From Antedon mediterranea (lineage: Eukaryota; Echinodermata; Crinoidea; Comatulida; Antedonidae): a stretch of DNA of 64,000 nucleotides. A program made the position numbers and the translations under genes. The notes beneath the pieces were generated by a model, which ran no database searches, had not been told where the DNA came from, and saw nothing but the letters and a program-made list of their open reading frames with translations. The DNA lies in assembly GCF_964355755.1 (NCBI RefSeq), contig NC_092676.1, positions 1,780,288 to 1,844,287 on the forward strand, read 5' to 3'. Positions 35,061 through 46,887 of this stretch are shown here, piece by piece. Position 1 is the stretch's first letter. Each line of letters starts with the position of its first letter.

Positions 35061-35232
35061 GAGAGAACAAAAAAGAAACGATCTAACAATCAAACAAACC
35101 CGTTACAATAATTGGTAAAGGGTGGTGGTTGAGAGCTGTGTATGGTGGTAATGATGGTACTAGTGAAGATGATCGTACCGTGGTGTTGGTGAGTGGTTGG
35201 AAGTGTTGTCATAGATCAATAAAATGACGCTT

Positions 35233-38200
35233 TCAACGCGTTGTGTCATTCTTACCATTTGCTACCTCATACGAGTATTCATGTGGATTAGTGTACGCGA
35301 TAGACCATCCAGGATCAGACGGCTTAGTATAATCACCATGATTCTCTAATCCGGGTAATCTACTCGCCCTCACTGGCGGCTGAATTAACAATGAAGAGTA
35401 TCTAGGGTTGAACACTCCACAATTACTCTGAGCAACTCCATAACTTAACTCTGTGATTGGTCGATGATTGTACGCGCTCTGCGTCATGCTGTACTGCTGC
35501 AAGCACGCATCTGCACGATTGAAACTGAGATCACCAGTGACGTCACCAAACGCAGTCTGTTGGATTGTTGAAGTAATACCCATATTCATGTTGTTTCTCT
35601 TGATGTTGTGATAGTTACTGCTCCAGAAGGAAGGCGGGAAGACACGTTGGCTCATAAGAGGGCCTAAAAAACAAAACATCAGAATTCAACATTAATCATT
35701 TTTCTATTTAATTGGTAATTTATTCTACTTAGAGCAGTTGGTTCTGTCATGCCCGTTTGTCTTTCGACAAACCAATGGTAAATTTTACTAAAAAATATAA
35801 AACGTTGGTTGGATTGGATTTATTTGCTTCACTCACAAGTTAAATGAACTCAAATAATAATAACACACAACTCTAAACTCTAAAACAAATTTTGGCGATA
35901 TTTGCCTTCCATATGTACACATAAAACATTAATAATGCACATACTACTAAATCGTGTAACATACTCAATCATTTCTAGCAGTGACATAGTTCAATGCCAA
36001 CCAAATAAAAATACCTGAAAATATTTGTTGTTAAAATCCAGGAATGCGAATCGGCAGCTGTCTCGAGAACCAGCCGCTTCAATTCAATATCGCTATTTTT
36101 GGACATGACATTTTCTATGCTTAATCTGTATTTTTGTAACAATTTTGTATAATGACGTAATATTACACGGTTCTACGCATTGATCTGACACTTATTCGGT
36201 ATCGCACACGTAATTCATAGAATTTAGCATGTGTCGTGTAATGTATACAACAATAGTCATAGTTCAGTCAGCCTATACTGTGTAGTAAAACACTTTCCAC
36301 ACTTTTTGACCAAAGTTGACTAATTCGACTTCTCTAAACATACTTTGCTGTGCATTATGGAATATTTTACATCTAATCATAATTCTTAGAACTGCATAGT
36401 TCAATATCCTATGTCTTAAGAACGTTTGTGAACTTGTGTCGAGTGGAACGCTCCACCGTTAAAATACGGTACCGTACTACGTCAAGTTTAACGTATACAA
36501 ATAAACCGATATTCTAATCTTTGATAATAATAATAATATAGTTGAAACACTACTTACCGCTATTGTTATTGTTTATATCACCATTGTTATCATTCACTGA
36601 TTTATTAGCCGTCATTATCACGTCTGACGTAAAACTACTCGGTCGATTCAACGCCTTCGTAAAATGGTCATCTACAACTTTGCTTGTATCCCCGGTAAAG
36701 TACGTAAATATAACACATTTAGCACTGACATACTCGGCCTCTGGGATCATTTCCTTATCACTGCCACCAGAATCAGACGAGTCCTCTTCCTCCACCTTAA
36801 CATCACCGCCTCCTCCGACACTCAAATCCTGAGCTCGAATCTCAGACTCCTGCAACGAAACGTAACAATTACCTTGCATATCGGTTTTTTCTGTTATTGA
36901 TCGTTTTAATGTCTACTTTAAAAATTCCGTAGCATTTCCGCATACGAATTACTGTGTGTTAAAATAGATATGCAAATTAGGTGCGACACATGTACACGCA
37001 CTGATTACGTAACACGCGCACTGATTGCTTCTGTACCGTGAACTAAATACTAAGTATTTTCAAGCATATGAACAGGCATGTGATATTAAAACTATATTTT
37101 TTTATTACAAAATTAAACTATGTTTAAGCCAATACCAAACGTAGTACGCGTCTTATTGTCATCTCTCGTGTTTAGTCAAATATTAAAGTTTATTAGAGAA
37201 TAACAGTCTGGTGTGTTGCATGCTCAATGTAAGAACAAAGAAAAATAACCAGTTTATTAGATGTAAAGTATTAATCTTGTCTGGGTGCAGGTATTTAAAA
37301 AGCAGTATGATTGGCTTTGTCGTGGGCAATTGGTCCGCATAGGCGTATCCAATTTGAAGGAGGAGGGGAGAAGGGGAGGGGAGAAGGGGGAGGGGAGAAG
37401 GGGAGGGGGAGAAGGGGGAGGGGAGAAGGGGTAGGGGAAAAGGGGAGGGGAGAAGGGGAGGGGAGAAGGGGAGGGGAGAAGGGGGAGTTCCATTTTCTTT
37501 TACATTTATATATAGGTTATAGTTCTTATTTCATATTCCACCCCTCTCCACTCCACCCCTCTCCCCTCCACCCCTCTCCCCTCCACCCCTCTCCCCTCCA
37601 CCCCTCTCCACTCCACCCTCTCCCCTCCACCCCTCTCCACTCCACCCCTCTCCCCTCCACCCCTCTCCCCTCCACCCCTCTCCCCTCCACCCGTCTCCCC
37701 TCCACCCCTCTCCCCTCCACCCCTCTCCCCTCCATCCATCTCCCCTCCACCCCTCTCCCCTCCACCCCTCTCCCCTCCACCCCTCTCCCCTCCACCCCTC
37801 TCCCCTCCACCCCTCTCCCCTCCACCCCTCCACCCCTCCACCCCTCCACCCCTCTCCCCTCCACCCCTCTCCCCTCCACCCTCTCCCCTCCACCCCTCTC
37901 CACTCCACCCCTCTTCCCTCCACCCCTCTCCACTCCACCCCTCTCCCCTCCACCCCTCTCCCCTCCACCCCTCTCCCCTCCACCCCTCTCCACTCCACCC
38001 CTCTCCCCTCCACCCCTCTCCCCTCCACCCCTCTCCACTCCACCCCTCTCCACTCCACCCCTCTCCCCTCCACCCCTCTCCCCTCCACCCCTCTCCCCTC
38101 CACCCCTCTCCCCTCCACCCCTCTCCCCTCCACCCCTCTCCCCTCCACCCCTCTCCCCTCCACCCCTCTCCCCTCCACCCCTCTCCCCTCCACCCCTCTC

Positions 38201-38906
38201 CCTCCACCCCTCTCCACTCCACCTCTCTCCACTCCACCCCTCTCCACTCCACCCCTCTCCCCTCCACCCCTCTCCCCTCCACCCCTCTCCCCTCCACCCC
38301 TCTCCCCTCCACCCCTCTCCACTCCACCCTCTCCACCCCTCTCCACTCCACCCCTCTCCCCTCCACCCCTCTCCCCTCCACCCCTCTCCCCTCCACCCCT
38401 CTCCCCTCCACCCCTCTCCACTCCACCCCTCTCCCCTCCACCCCTCTCCCATCCACCTATTTCAAAATCATGGATCCTCCATTCGTCCAATATACCAACG
38501 GTTAACCCAACGCACTTATGATAATGATACTACTGTATGTGCTGTACGAGTACGCTTACCGTAATAATACGTATAACGTAATAATAGTAATACGCATAAA
38601 CCGTGGTTCCCACTAGCGACGCAACGCAAGGACGTAACGCAACGCAAATGAATTGACCAATCACAAGCGATGGCTTATTCGCTTGTGATTGCTAACTGTC
38701 TATAACTTCGCTTGTCATTGGTTAAAACGCTTGCGTTGCGTTTACTTTACGTCCTTGCGTTACGTTCTAGTAGGAACCAAGCTTAACGTAAAATCGTTAC
38801 ATAAATAATCCCGAAATAAATATAAACATATGCCTACCTTTCTACAAGGATACTGAAAATATGGATGTCTTTGTAGTGACTGGTATACAACGTCTATACA
38901 ACTCAT
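35233..38906 (-). CDS. Vestigial-like TEAD cofactor (VGLL2-type)
   Basis: Transcription cofactor that binds TEAD/Scalloped through its Tondu domain; VGLL2 relatives act in muscle and craniofacial development. Exons (minus): 38906-38838, 36849-36558, 35663-35233; 792 nt, 263 aa (human VGLL2 about 317). Exon 1 begins MSCIDVVYQ and holds PYFQYP, matching the VGLL2 start, and was too short to show as an open frame. Exon 2 starts at a TTGCAG acceptor in phase 0. It carries an acidic stretch and the Tondu core [18 protein letters not shown] followed by VVDDHF and KALNRPSSF. Exon 3 has [15 protein letters not shown], close to human MSQRSFPASFWNSAY, and FNPRYSSLL, close to FDPRYGPLL. The frame stops at 35233, but a strong donor at 35256/35255 may instead splice to 33315. 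Intron 1 contains the giant pyrimidine array and a family B MITE is near exon 1. The family is certain; the 3' end is not. Confidence 0.9.
37362..37488. repeat. G-rich purine tract (GGGGAGAAGGGGAGG units)
   Basis: About 125 bases of nearly pure A/G on the plus strand, in 13-15-base units with many GGGG runs. It lies in VGLL intron 1, immediately before the pyrimidine array. Confidence 0.9.
37538..38456. repeat. Pyrimidine minisatellite, 15-bp unit, about 60 copies
   Basis: About 920 bases of CCCCTCTCCCCTCCA repeats. Variants include a CTCCA(C) substitution and one-base deletions. The bottom strand is almost pure G/A with regularly spaced GGGG runs. All long open frames here, on both strands, are repeat artefacts. 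Confidence 0.97.
38597..38785. mobile_element. Family B MITE, nearly full length
   Basis: From ACCGTGGTTCCCACTAG to TCTAGTAGGAACCAAGCTTA, with the strong inner hairpin CACAAGCGATGG / TTCGCTTGTG. It lies 50 bases from VGLL exon 1, in intron 1. Confidence 0.85.
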
Positions 38907-39809
38907 CTTGTAATGTAAAATGTTTCACAAAATACATGAATTTATGTTCTGTTGAAGAAACTATTAAAAGTCGAGACATGAATATATTATACGTAATACG
39001 AACGGTAATTACACGCACAATACAGTATCGTCAAAGTTTGTCACCTGCTCATCAATACGTTGTCAGTATGTAACGTAAAGTTGTCACTGTCCCTTTGGCG
39101 CGCATCCGATAACATTAATGACATCGCAGATATTTCACAAATGAGCTGTGATGTGATTTCATTTTAAAAAGATTTTAACGAAAACCTTGATACCGCATCG
39201 TATATGAAGCGCCGTCGGTAATTGTGGCTTATAATGCTGCACGACCGTGATCTTTCCGGCGGTAACTTTTACTTTACTACTTTCTACGTTATATTCCTGT
39301 ATTGGTAGTAGATCGAACGGGAGATCGAAGAAACAAGCACTTCGAAATCATCAAATAAAATCCAATCAAATTGTAAATGAAACTGTTTGAACGGGACATC
39401 AAAACTATACGTAGACGTCCTTCTCCACTTCTCCAGTCCAGTAAGAAAAATAGGCCTATACAGTATATTTTAAGTAGTAGCCAGCCTACTTCCAAACAAT
39501 GTGTTCCGTTTACCCATTTCAAAAGATTGATACAATTTCTTAAACAAGTTCCCTAGACTCTCGACTCTAGCTCCAAGAGTGCAATGGCCCAGTCACGTGA
39601 TGTAACATCATTATGTGACGAGTTGTCGTGGAATGCGTCGATCGCTACAAACTCCGCCTCCTAATTTATGAGATCACGGAAATTATGCGAATTTGTAAAC
39701 AGTTTTTACCTCCCTGGTATTCATGTATGATTAAATCGGAAAAATAAATACAGTATCCTTTCCAGCGATCAACTATACTGTACAATGAATGAGAGAGAAG
39801 TAGATTATC

Positions 39810-40142
39810 TTAGATATATTGTCCCCCTAAAATAGTTTTTCAAATTTTTTTTAATATGCCATTTTAATGTCACATAATAGTTATTCACTTTGACCAAAAA
39901 CTGGATCGAAAAAAAATGTAATTTAAAGCAAAAAATAAATTTCTGTCAGAGAATGGTTTTTGGTTAAAATTAAACGTTTCTTTTGTCTTTTTATAAGTGA
40001 AATGATTATTTGTTTTGGTCTTTTTTTTACAAAAGTAAATTAACTTTATTAAAACTGAAAAATGGCCTATTTAAAGTCTGATTTTATTAATCTAATTTTA
40101 TTAATCTAATTTTTGATATTTTTTGGGGACAATACATCTTTA
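39810..40142. mobile_element. Family C MITE, copy 2
   Basis: Starts TTAGATATATTGTCCCCC and ends GGGGACAATACATCTTTAA. The interior holds TTTGACCAAAAACTGGATCG and AAAAATGGCCTATTTAAAG, as in the other family C copies. Confidence 0.8.
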
Positions 40143-40732
40143 ATCAAACGATATTTGCTTCCAACAAAAATTCCTAAACCCAATTGTAATGAAAAATGAG
40201 ATGATTTGGCTGTGTACCCAATTACAAAACACCAATTAAAGCACTGATTGGCAGCTACGAAATCACAAACTAATTGTGACAAAAAAAAATGATCTGCTCT
40301 TGATTGATTTTGCAAAAACGAAAAAAAGGTAAGTTAAAATTTAATGCAAAAAATATGAAAACAAGTATAGGCTAAAACTAATTTGTTAACAGTTCGTTAA
40401 TTAATTAAAGAGTGACCCACACGGTGACTCTCTGCTGCTCACTCATCCGTGCAAGATTAATAAGCTACTACCCAATTCATAAAGCAAGGCAGAATTACAC
40501 GTCCGACAGCTAGACTTGCAAATTAAAGGCTCTCATTACAATTTTCTACTCATTTACTGTGTGCCCATTAGTACTCCTTGAATGATTATGGAGATTACAC
40601 TCATGGAAGAATGAAGACTTGTTAATTACTCATCATACATAATATAGCATTTCTTAATTTGAACATTAATACCAGACCACTACCAAAACTAAAAACAAAG
40701 CAGATCTGAGATTGGAGAGCAACAAACTAAAA

Positions 40733-40871
40733 CCTTTATGTTACAAAAAATTGTGATGTGCCCATATGGACATGATGATGTCATATCACTACCATATGTG
40801 GGCATATCACCACCATATTTGGGCACATTAAATTTTTTGTCAAACTAGTTTGATAGTGTAAACAGAGCTTA
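40733..40871. mobile_element. Family A MITE, copy 10 (left end eroded)
   Basis: Core from TTACAAAAAATTGTGATGTG onward, with two internal units and the right end TTTGATAGTGTAAACAGAGC. Confidence 0.75.
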
Positions 40872-41481
40872 ATACTTGGACACCATTTGATTACCTTATC
40901 TTCGCACACACAAATTGTCACAACAACCCTTGTATATACTGTTGTAATGTTTTATTATAAATTAATCATTCCGGTTTTGTAATACAAATTGTTAATTCAA
41001 ATGATCTGAATACAGTATTGCTGTAAACTGAAATTAAAATACATGTTTTAAAAAATATTAAAGATATAAAATAATTAAGAATAGTGCAGATAAAATTAAT
41101 AAATACATCTGATTTTGTTGTCATCAAAAATTTGTGAAAGAGATGACATTTGTAATGATAACATTAGTTTGTTATACTGTGTATGACAAAATACTTAATT
41201 CTGACTAAACGATGTTTTCTCAGAAAATTTTGTATGAGCAACTTTTGAAAAGACCTTAGAAGTGCAAGGTTGCATGCATTATGCTAATAAAGTACTCCGT
41301 GCCTTGTGTGCTTATTATAGCCTATCTCGTCAACCTCATTGAGAGAGGCAAGTCTCCTATCTTTTTGGTAATGATTTTTTTATACAAAATACTAAGTATG
41401 TGTGTCACTTATCGGAGGTGAAAAATCCCTCATTAGGGTAATGGTAAAATTGGCCAAAATAAATGTTCACAGTCAAACAAA

Positions 41482-44400
41482 TTAAGTAACTGCAGTAGTA
41501 GTATTTACGGCAGTAGTAGGCTCTTGTTTATCATCAACTGACACTTCTTTGTTTTCTGTTTTATTAGGCTCATCATCTTTTTGTAAAAATTCCTCCCATT
41601 TTTGTAATCTTGCTTCCCTCTCTGTTTCGGTTTCTTCTATTTTGTAATCCGTTGTCCCGTCCCACTGCGTGGCAACGAGTTGACGCTGTGCGAACCATCT
41701 GAACGCAGAAAGAAATGGCGGGTTAATTTAATTTATGCAAGAGGTTAATAAATGGTGGCAAAAATGAATTAAACCAAAATAAAAGTACATTAAAATTAAT
41801 CTATGAAAACTAAAAACAATAATTTTTAAAAGAAATTAAAATATTCTAATAACACAACACACCTTCCATTCAATCCCAGAATGCAAATGTCTGCTGCCTC
41901 CGCTGTTGAAAACTTTACCGAAGCCACGCCCTCTGCATGTTGCTGTAAAAGATACATGTTTACGTTATCAATCAATTGTTAGAGGAGTAATCAATCCAGA
42001 ATGATTGAATTATCAGTACATGGATTGAAAATTAAATGTAATAATTGTGGATGTTATCACATTTCACTCTATAAATACACAACTAGTATAAAGTGAAAGA
42101 AAGTTTGAAAAAAAAAAAAAAATTTTTGAATGGCTCAGAAATTAATAGACACATAGAAGAAGTTTTATTTTGTTTATTTATTATTTAATAATAATAATTT
42201 TTTTTTTTGCAATTCATGAATGTTATATTGTATGTATTTCTTATATATATTCTGTTTTCGTAAATATTATGAGAAAAAGTTACACTTACATCAAATATCA
42301 TCACTTTCTTAACTTCTCCAAACTTATTACACTCCATTGTTAAATCATCTTTAATTTCCGTGATAATTGTTGCATCCTCCTGTTAAAAAAAAAAAATTTT
42401 TTAATTTATTTCATTACTCTAGGACCATTAAAGATGTATTGTCATCCAAAATCATGAAAAAATTTTAAAAAAATCAGACTTTGTATAGGCCATTTTGCAG
42501 TATTGATTAAGTTATTCACCCATAAGAAAAAAACAAAAACAAAAAATGATTTCACATATAAAAAGTTACATTTAACCAAAAATTCATTTTGACTATTTTT
42601 TGCTTTAAATTACAGTTTTCTCAGGTAAATAATTTGTTTTGACCCAATTTTTGGTCAAAGTAAATTACTATTATGTGACATTAAAATAGCATATTCAACA
42701 ACAAAATTTAAAATATTATTTTTTCAGGGTGATATAGGCCTATATTTAAATTTATTTTTTTTTACATAAATATATTTTTAAAGATAGGCAAATATTAGTC
42801 TGATAAAAAAACAGATACATATAAAATATAAACAACAGATTAATATATAGAATACACACACATACAATTAATTCATGTTCTGTGCAAATACCTCTATTAT
42901 GAACAAAGGGATGTAGAAGAGCATATGACCATATAAGGAAGCATTGGAACAAATTATACGCTTGATGTATTTTGATTGATGTTTGCATAACAGTAAAGAT
43001 CTGATTACTTTTGCTGAGGTAACACTACACTTGTAACTTAAATCAAATACTGGCCAATCAAATTGATTAATGCATGAAGCCTGGTGTAAAGTGGATAATG
43101 TACTAGCCAAGTAAATCTAGGTCTTAGATGTCTCTCTATGTTTTTTTTATGTACCAAAATGAAAAAATATGCAAATGTAATTTGGATGAATGAATTAGAA
43201 AATCATATATGATGACAGTGTAGCTAAATGCTACATAAAAAAGAGCTTAAAGATGTATTGTCCCCTAAAAACATGGAAAATGAAGAATAATAAAAAAAGA
43301 CGTTGAAGAGGCCATTTCGCAGTTTTAATTACTTTTTTTAATCAATTCTGTAGAAAAAACATTTTTTTAAATATAATGTTTTCACTTAATAAAATTAAAA
43401 AGACAAAATAAACTATTAAATTCAACCGTAAATCCAGTAAATTTGATTCTTTTTTAAAGTTAAATTTCAGTTTTTTCAGGTAAATAATTTTCTTTTTTTC
43501 GATCAAAGTGAATAAATATTATGTGAAACAAAAAAAAATTGTTATTTTTCCAGGGGTAATACAGAAATAAATAAAACCCCCTCGAGGATTTTTTTAAAGA
43601 TAGTAAACACAAAAATAAACTTACATCAAAATCTGTAGGATGAAATAAATGTTTAATTATGACCACCGTTTCATTCCTTTTTCGCTGTTGATCTTTCTTT
43701 TCAGGCCTCCAATCAAGCAACCTTAAAAGGAGAGAGGAAGTTTAGTGAGAAATAGAAAAAAAATTCAACCAAAAAAATGACCAAATTTAAAATATGCACA
43801 TCATATTTTGAAAATATACTGGTATGTCTTACTTTTGTTGTGTACTTTTTTTCTTTTTCTTCTTCTTTTTCTTCTGTGAGCGGTACTCTCCTCTTTGTGA
43901 AAACTTTGCAATTTCTACCGATAATTTATGACCTCTTAAATCAGAATCATCTAAAATTTGCAGAGCAAGATCTACGGACTCTCTCTAAAAAAAATGCAGA
44001 AGAAAATATTTATGAAAGTTACTAGAGATGACTCGAGTAACATTGGTGATGAGATGGTAGTATACAGTAGAACTCATAAAAATGTAATGGGTATACCCAA
44101 CATATTCATAATATAAGTTAAATAAAGTTTGACAAAAAAAAGTGTGATGTGCCCAAATATGGTAGTGATATTCTCAAATATGGTAGTGATATGACATCAT
44201 CGTGTCCATATATGGACACATTTTCACATAAAGTTTGATAGTGTAGACAAAGCTTTACATATTGCCTTACCTTGAGGTAGCAACACAGTCCATCTCCTTT
44301 CAAGTTCCCTTCATTATCTCTGTACAGTTTCATCTTGAGTTCTTCCGTCTCCTCATTCATCATAATGATGCCACATTTGCCCATCAACTCCTTGAATTCA

Positions 44401-45540
44401 TCCATCGTGACATCATCGGGTAGTCCTGATACGTACACATTTGTGTTCTTATCGTCTTCTATCTCAAACCATTCTACAGTAAAATAATGGGAAATTTATT
44501 TTAACTTATATCGGAAGCATACAGTTAACTTTGTTTTTGTTTGGTAAGACCAAGGCAATCTAACAACAGGACACTCAGCTCGCCTTCCCAAGATAGAAAC
44601 TTGGAACAGTCATTTGATCTTATGTCTGGTTGCGACAAATAATGACTCGTAAATAAAGATTTTCTTTTCTTACGATCCTGTTGTTTCCGTTTCTTTGTAC
44701 CAGAGTCTGGCTTTGATTCTCCAGCAGCCTGCGTTGCAGCACTTTTTGTATCTGTGACTTCTTTTGCATTGCTTGCATTATTCTCTTTGGTTGTCTTCCC
44801 ATCTGTTGGTGCGGTATCTGTAGCAGTGTAGCCGTAACTAGCTTGGTAGGCAGCAAGAAAATCTTCATCTACCTAAAATAATTTATATAAAATTTGAAGG
44901 TGGTTATAAACAAATACAGTTTACATTTTTACTTTCATTTTCTAAAAAGCTGTAAAAATATTTGCTTATTGAGCTGCAAACTCAAGTTATGAGTTTTTGG
45001 TTTAAAAGACTTTTTACTCAAGCAATACTGCCTTATCTAAAGCTCTGTCTACACTATCAAACAAATGTTATGTGCTCATATATAGTCATGATGATGTTAA
45101 ATCACTACCATATTTGGGCATATCCCTGCCATATTTGGGCACATTACACTTTATTTTCCAAACTAGTTTGATAGTGTAGACATAGCTTTAGAAAACATCA
45201 AAATGTCATTTATAAATTGTTGATTAACTCAACTTGTCTAACAATTATTTAACAAAAACAGCTACATATTTTTTTTAAACTTCTAGTCAATCAAAGTATC
45301 TCATTTTTATTATTATTTTAACTTGTGTGTTATTCCTTTTTTTTAGATCGAAAATAAATAAGAAATCTAAAAGAGATGGTTATTGCTAACCTTTGGAAAC
45401 CAAGCCCTCTTTGACTCATCCCATTCGTACACAGTTCCGTCATTAGGGTCTGTATAAGTGCGGCTGGATTCATCCTTCTCTGCTGCTAATTCTTTTTCCA
45501 ATTTTAACTGTCTTTCAAACTCAGTTTGATCATTCTCCAT
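41482..45540 (-). CDS. HTATSF1: HIV Tat-specific factor 1 homolog (U2 snRNP factor)
   Basis: Nuclear splicing factor (yeast Cus2) that binds SF3B1 and assists U2 snRNP. Exons (minus): 45540-45391, 44872-44674, 44473-44271, 43984-43833, 43721-43625, 42379-42290, 41942-41863, 41698-41482; 1188 nt, 395 aa, GT-AG throughout. The N-terminus has VYEWDESKRAWFPK and EDFLAAYQASYG as in human. RRM1 (about 125-210) carries NTNVYVSGLPDDVT and GNLKGDGLCCYLK. A lysine run and LDWRPEKK precede RRM2/UHM (about 250-345), with VVIIKHLFHPTDFD, EGVASVKF and the UHM RWF motif that contacts SF3B1 ligands. It ends shortly after TQWDGTTDYK, so the long acidic tail of human HTATSF1 (755 aa) is missing. A 5' UTR intron is likely (donor about 46084, acceptor about 45555). 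The upstream neighbour RWDD1 is on the same strand. Confidence 0.95.
42428..42735. mobile_element. Family C MITE, copy 3 (in HTATSF1 intron 5)
   Basis: Starts TTAAAGATGTATTGTCATCC, in the opposite orientation to copies 1 and 2. It contains TAGGCCATTTTGCAGTATTG and GACATTAAAATAGCATATTC; the right terminus is decayed. Confidence 0.7.
43247..43570. mobile_element. Family C MITE, copy 4 (in HTATSF1 intron 5)
   Basis: Starts TTAAAGATGTATTGTCCCC, contains GAGGCCATTTCGCAGTTTTA and ends near CCAGGGGTAATACAG. It lies within 60 bases of exon 5. Confidence 0.7.
44117..44258. mobile_element. Family A MITE, copy 11
   Basis: Lies in HTATSF1 intron 3, about 12 bases from the exon 3 donor. The right end is TTTGATAGTGTAGACAAAGC; the left end is eroded. 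Confidence 0.8.
45036..45191. mobile_element. Family A MITE, copy 12
   Basis: Complete copy in HTATSF1 intron 1: TAAAGCTCTGTCTACACTATC to GATAGTGTAGACATAGCTTTA. Confidence 0.85.
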
Positions 45541-46182
45541 GTTAATCAATATACCTTAAAAAATGCACACTAATTTGCAATAACTCAAATGATTCATACT
45601 TTCAAAATTCAATCAATATAATATGAAGAAGTCATTTTATCAATATTGTAAAATATTAAAACAGAACATTAAACTTAATTTAAACAGACATAGGCCATCT
45701 AGCTGGGGCCTACATAAATAATTATTTTCAATGAAATTATTTAGGTTAATTAATAATAATAGGATACTAGGCCTAGCAGCTACACTTAGTGTGCATAACT
45801 AACAAAACTAGCCCGGCCTAAATAGTCAATAGGTCCCTCCCCTACTACAGTACTACTAGGCCTAGTATTAATATACAGTACCACACTAAAATATTACTAG
45901 GCTAGCCTCTAGGGCCTAGTCTAGGCTAGGCCTCTAGGCCTACTAAAAAAAGAGAGCTGGTAAGTTGTTAACAAGGTCTAAAGTTAGCTCTAGGAGTACT
46001 GGGGTCATGCTGGGTACTTTATATTCATACAATTATATCAATTACCATATAATTTGATTTGTCCGCTTTCAAAAAAAGCATACCATCAGGCTAGGCCTAA
46101 AACTTGAGACAGACCGCCACGGTGAATTTTGAAAATCGTCCTGTATGCGATTCGATTTTTTGTAGTGATTTGTACAAAAAGA

Positions 46183-46201
46183 GAGGGCGCAATTCATAAT
46201 T
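46183..46201 (-). promoter_or_regulatory. 19-bp motif shared with the NUP43 5' end
   Basis: Minus-strand AATTATGAATTGCGCCCTC, a perfect match to 28786-28804. It lies about 640 bases upstream of the HTATSF1 ATG, just ahead of a probable 5' UTR exon that would splice from about 46084 to about 45555. This is probably the HTATSF1 promoter region. Confidence 0.45.
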
Positions 46202-46603
46202 ATTGGTTATGGTGCGATTTAATTGTTTGTACATTTCAAAATTTTACAAAACTTTAGAACTGTTTATTTTATACCGCCTCTATGACGTTGTTTTCATCTA
46301 CACTGTTTATTCATATATAGTATGTGAATTTATTAACATAACCTACTTATATGTTTTGTATTTGAATATATCTATGCATTTCTGTAGAATGAGAAAACAC
46401 TACAAATGAAATTGCTTTAAAAGCATGATTTATACATATACTTTACAAACTATATTATACAAGTGACTATATATAAAAGATGAGAGTTGACACATTAATT
46501 TTGGTGGACTAACTTTTTTTGTTACTTTTCTCTTTTGTTGTAAACTTGATTATGGTTTTTCTCAAACCAATAAGCAAGCCAATTAAGCTAGGAACCACCA
46601 AAA

Positions 46604-46748
46604 GACTGGCACTGGTAAAGATTGACACCAGAAAATATTGGCACTGGTAAAGATTGACACCAGTAAAAGATTGACACCAGTAAAAGATTGGCACCGGTAA
46701 AGATTGTCACTGGTAAAGATAGGCATCGGTAAAGATTGGCACTGGTAT
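46604..46748. repeat. Minisatellite, TGGCACTGGTAAAGATTG units
   Basis: About eight units of 17-19 bases with alternating CACTGGTA and CACCAGTA, giving partial inverted symmetry. Located just downstream of RWDD1. Confidence 0.85.
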
Positions 46749-46887
46749 TAAAGACTATACTGGTGATAGCAACGGCAGATACAAAGACAGATTGTATTCT
46801 GCATATGTTTATCTCTGACAGCACTGCTGTGTCTTTTCAACCAATACATTTTTTCCCATTTAATTAAAATGTTTTAATCCTAAAAAA

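Larger units (their letters stand above)
38907..41481. other. Region between VGLL start and HTATSF1 end
   Basis: No further gene recognised. It includes the VGLL promoter side (38907 upward), a family C copy (39810-40142) and a family A copy (40733-40871). Confidence 0.45.

Noticed and set aside
36850-36879. ATG at 36879 as the VGLL start (MQGNCYVSL).
   Set aside because: The upstream exon at 38906-38838 encodes the VGLL2-like MSCIDVVYQ start, and a TTGCAG acceptor at 36850 joins it in phase.
37311-38564. Several open frames of 300-417 codons on both strands (Pro/Ser/Leu-rich or Gly/Glu/Arg-rich).
   Set aside because: They are translations of the 15-bp pyrimidine minisatellite in every frame, with no domain, and they sit inside VGLL intron 1.
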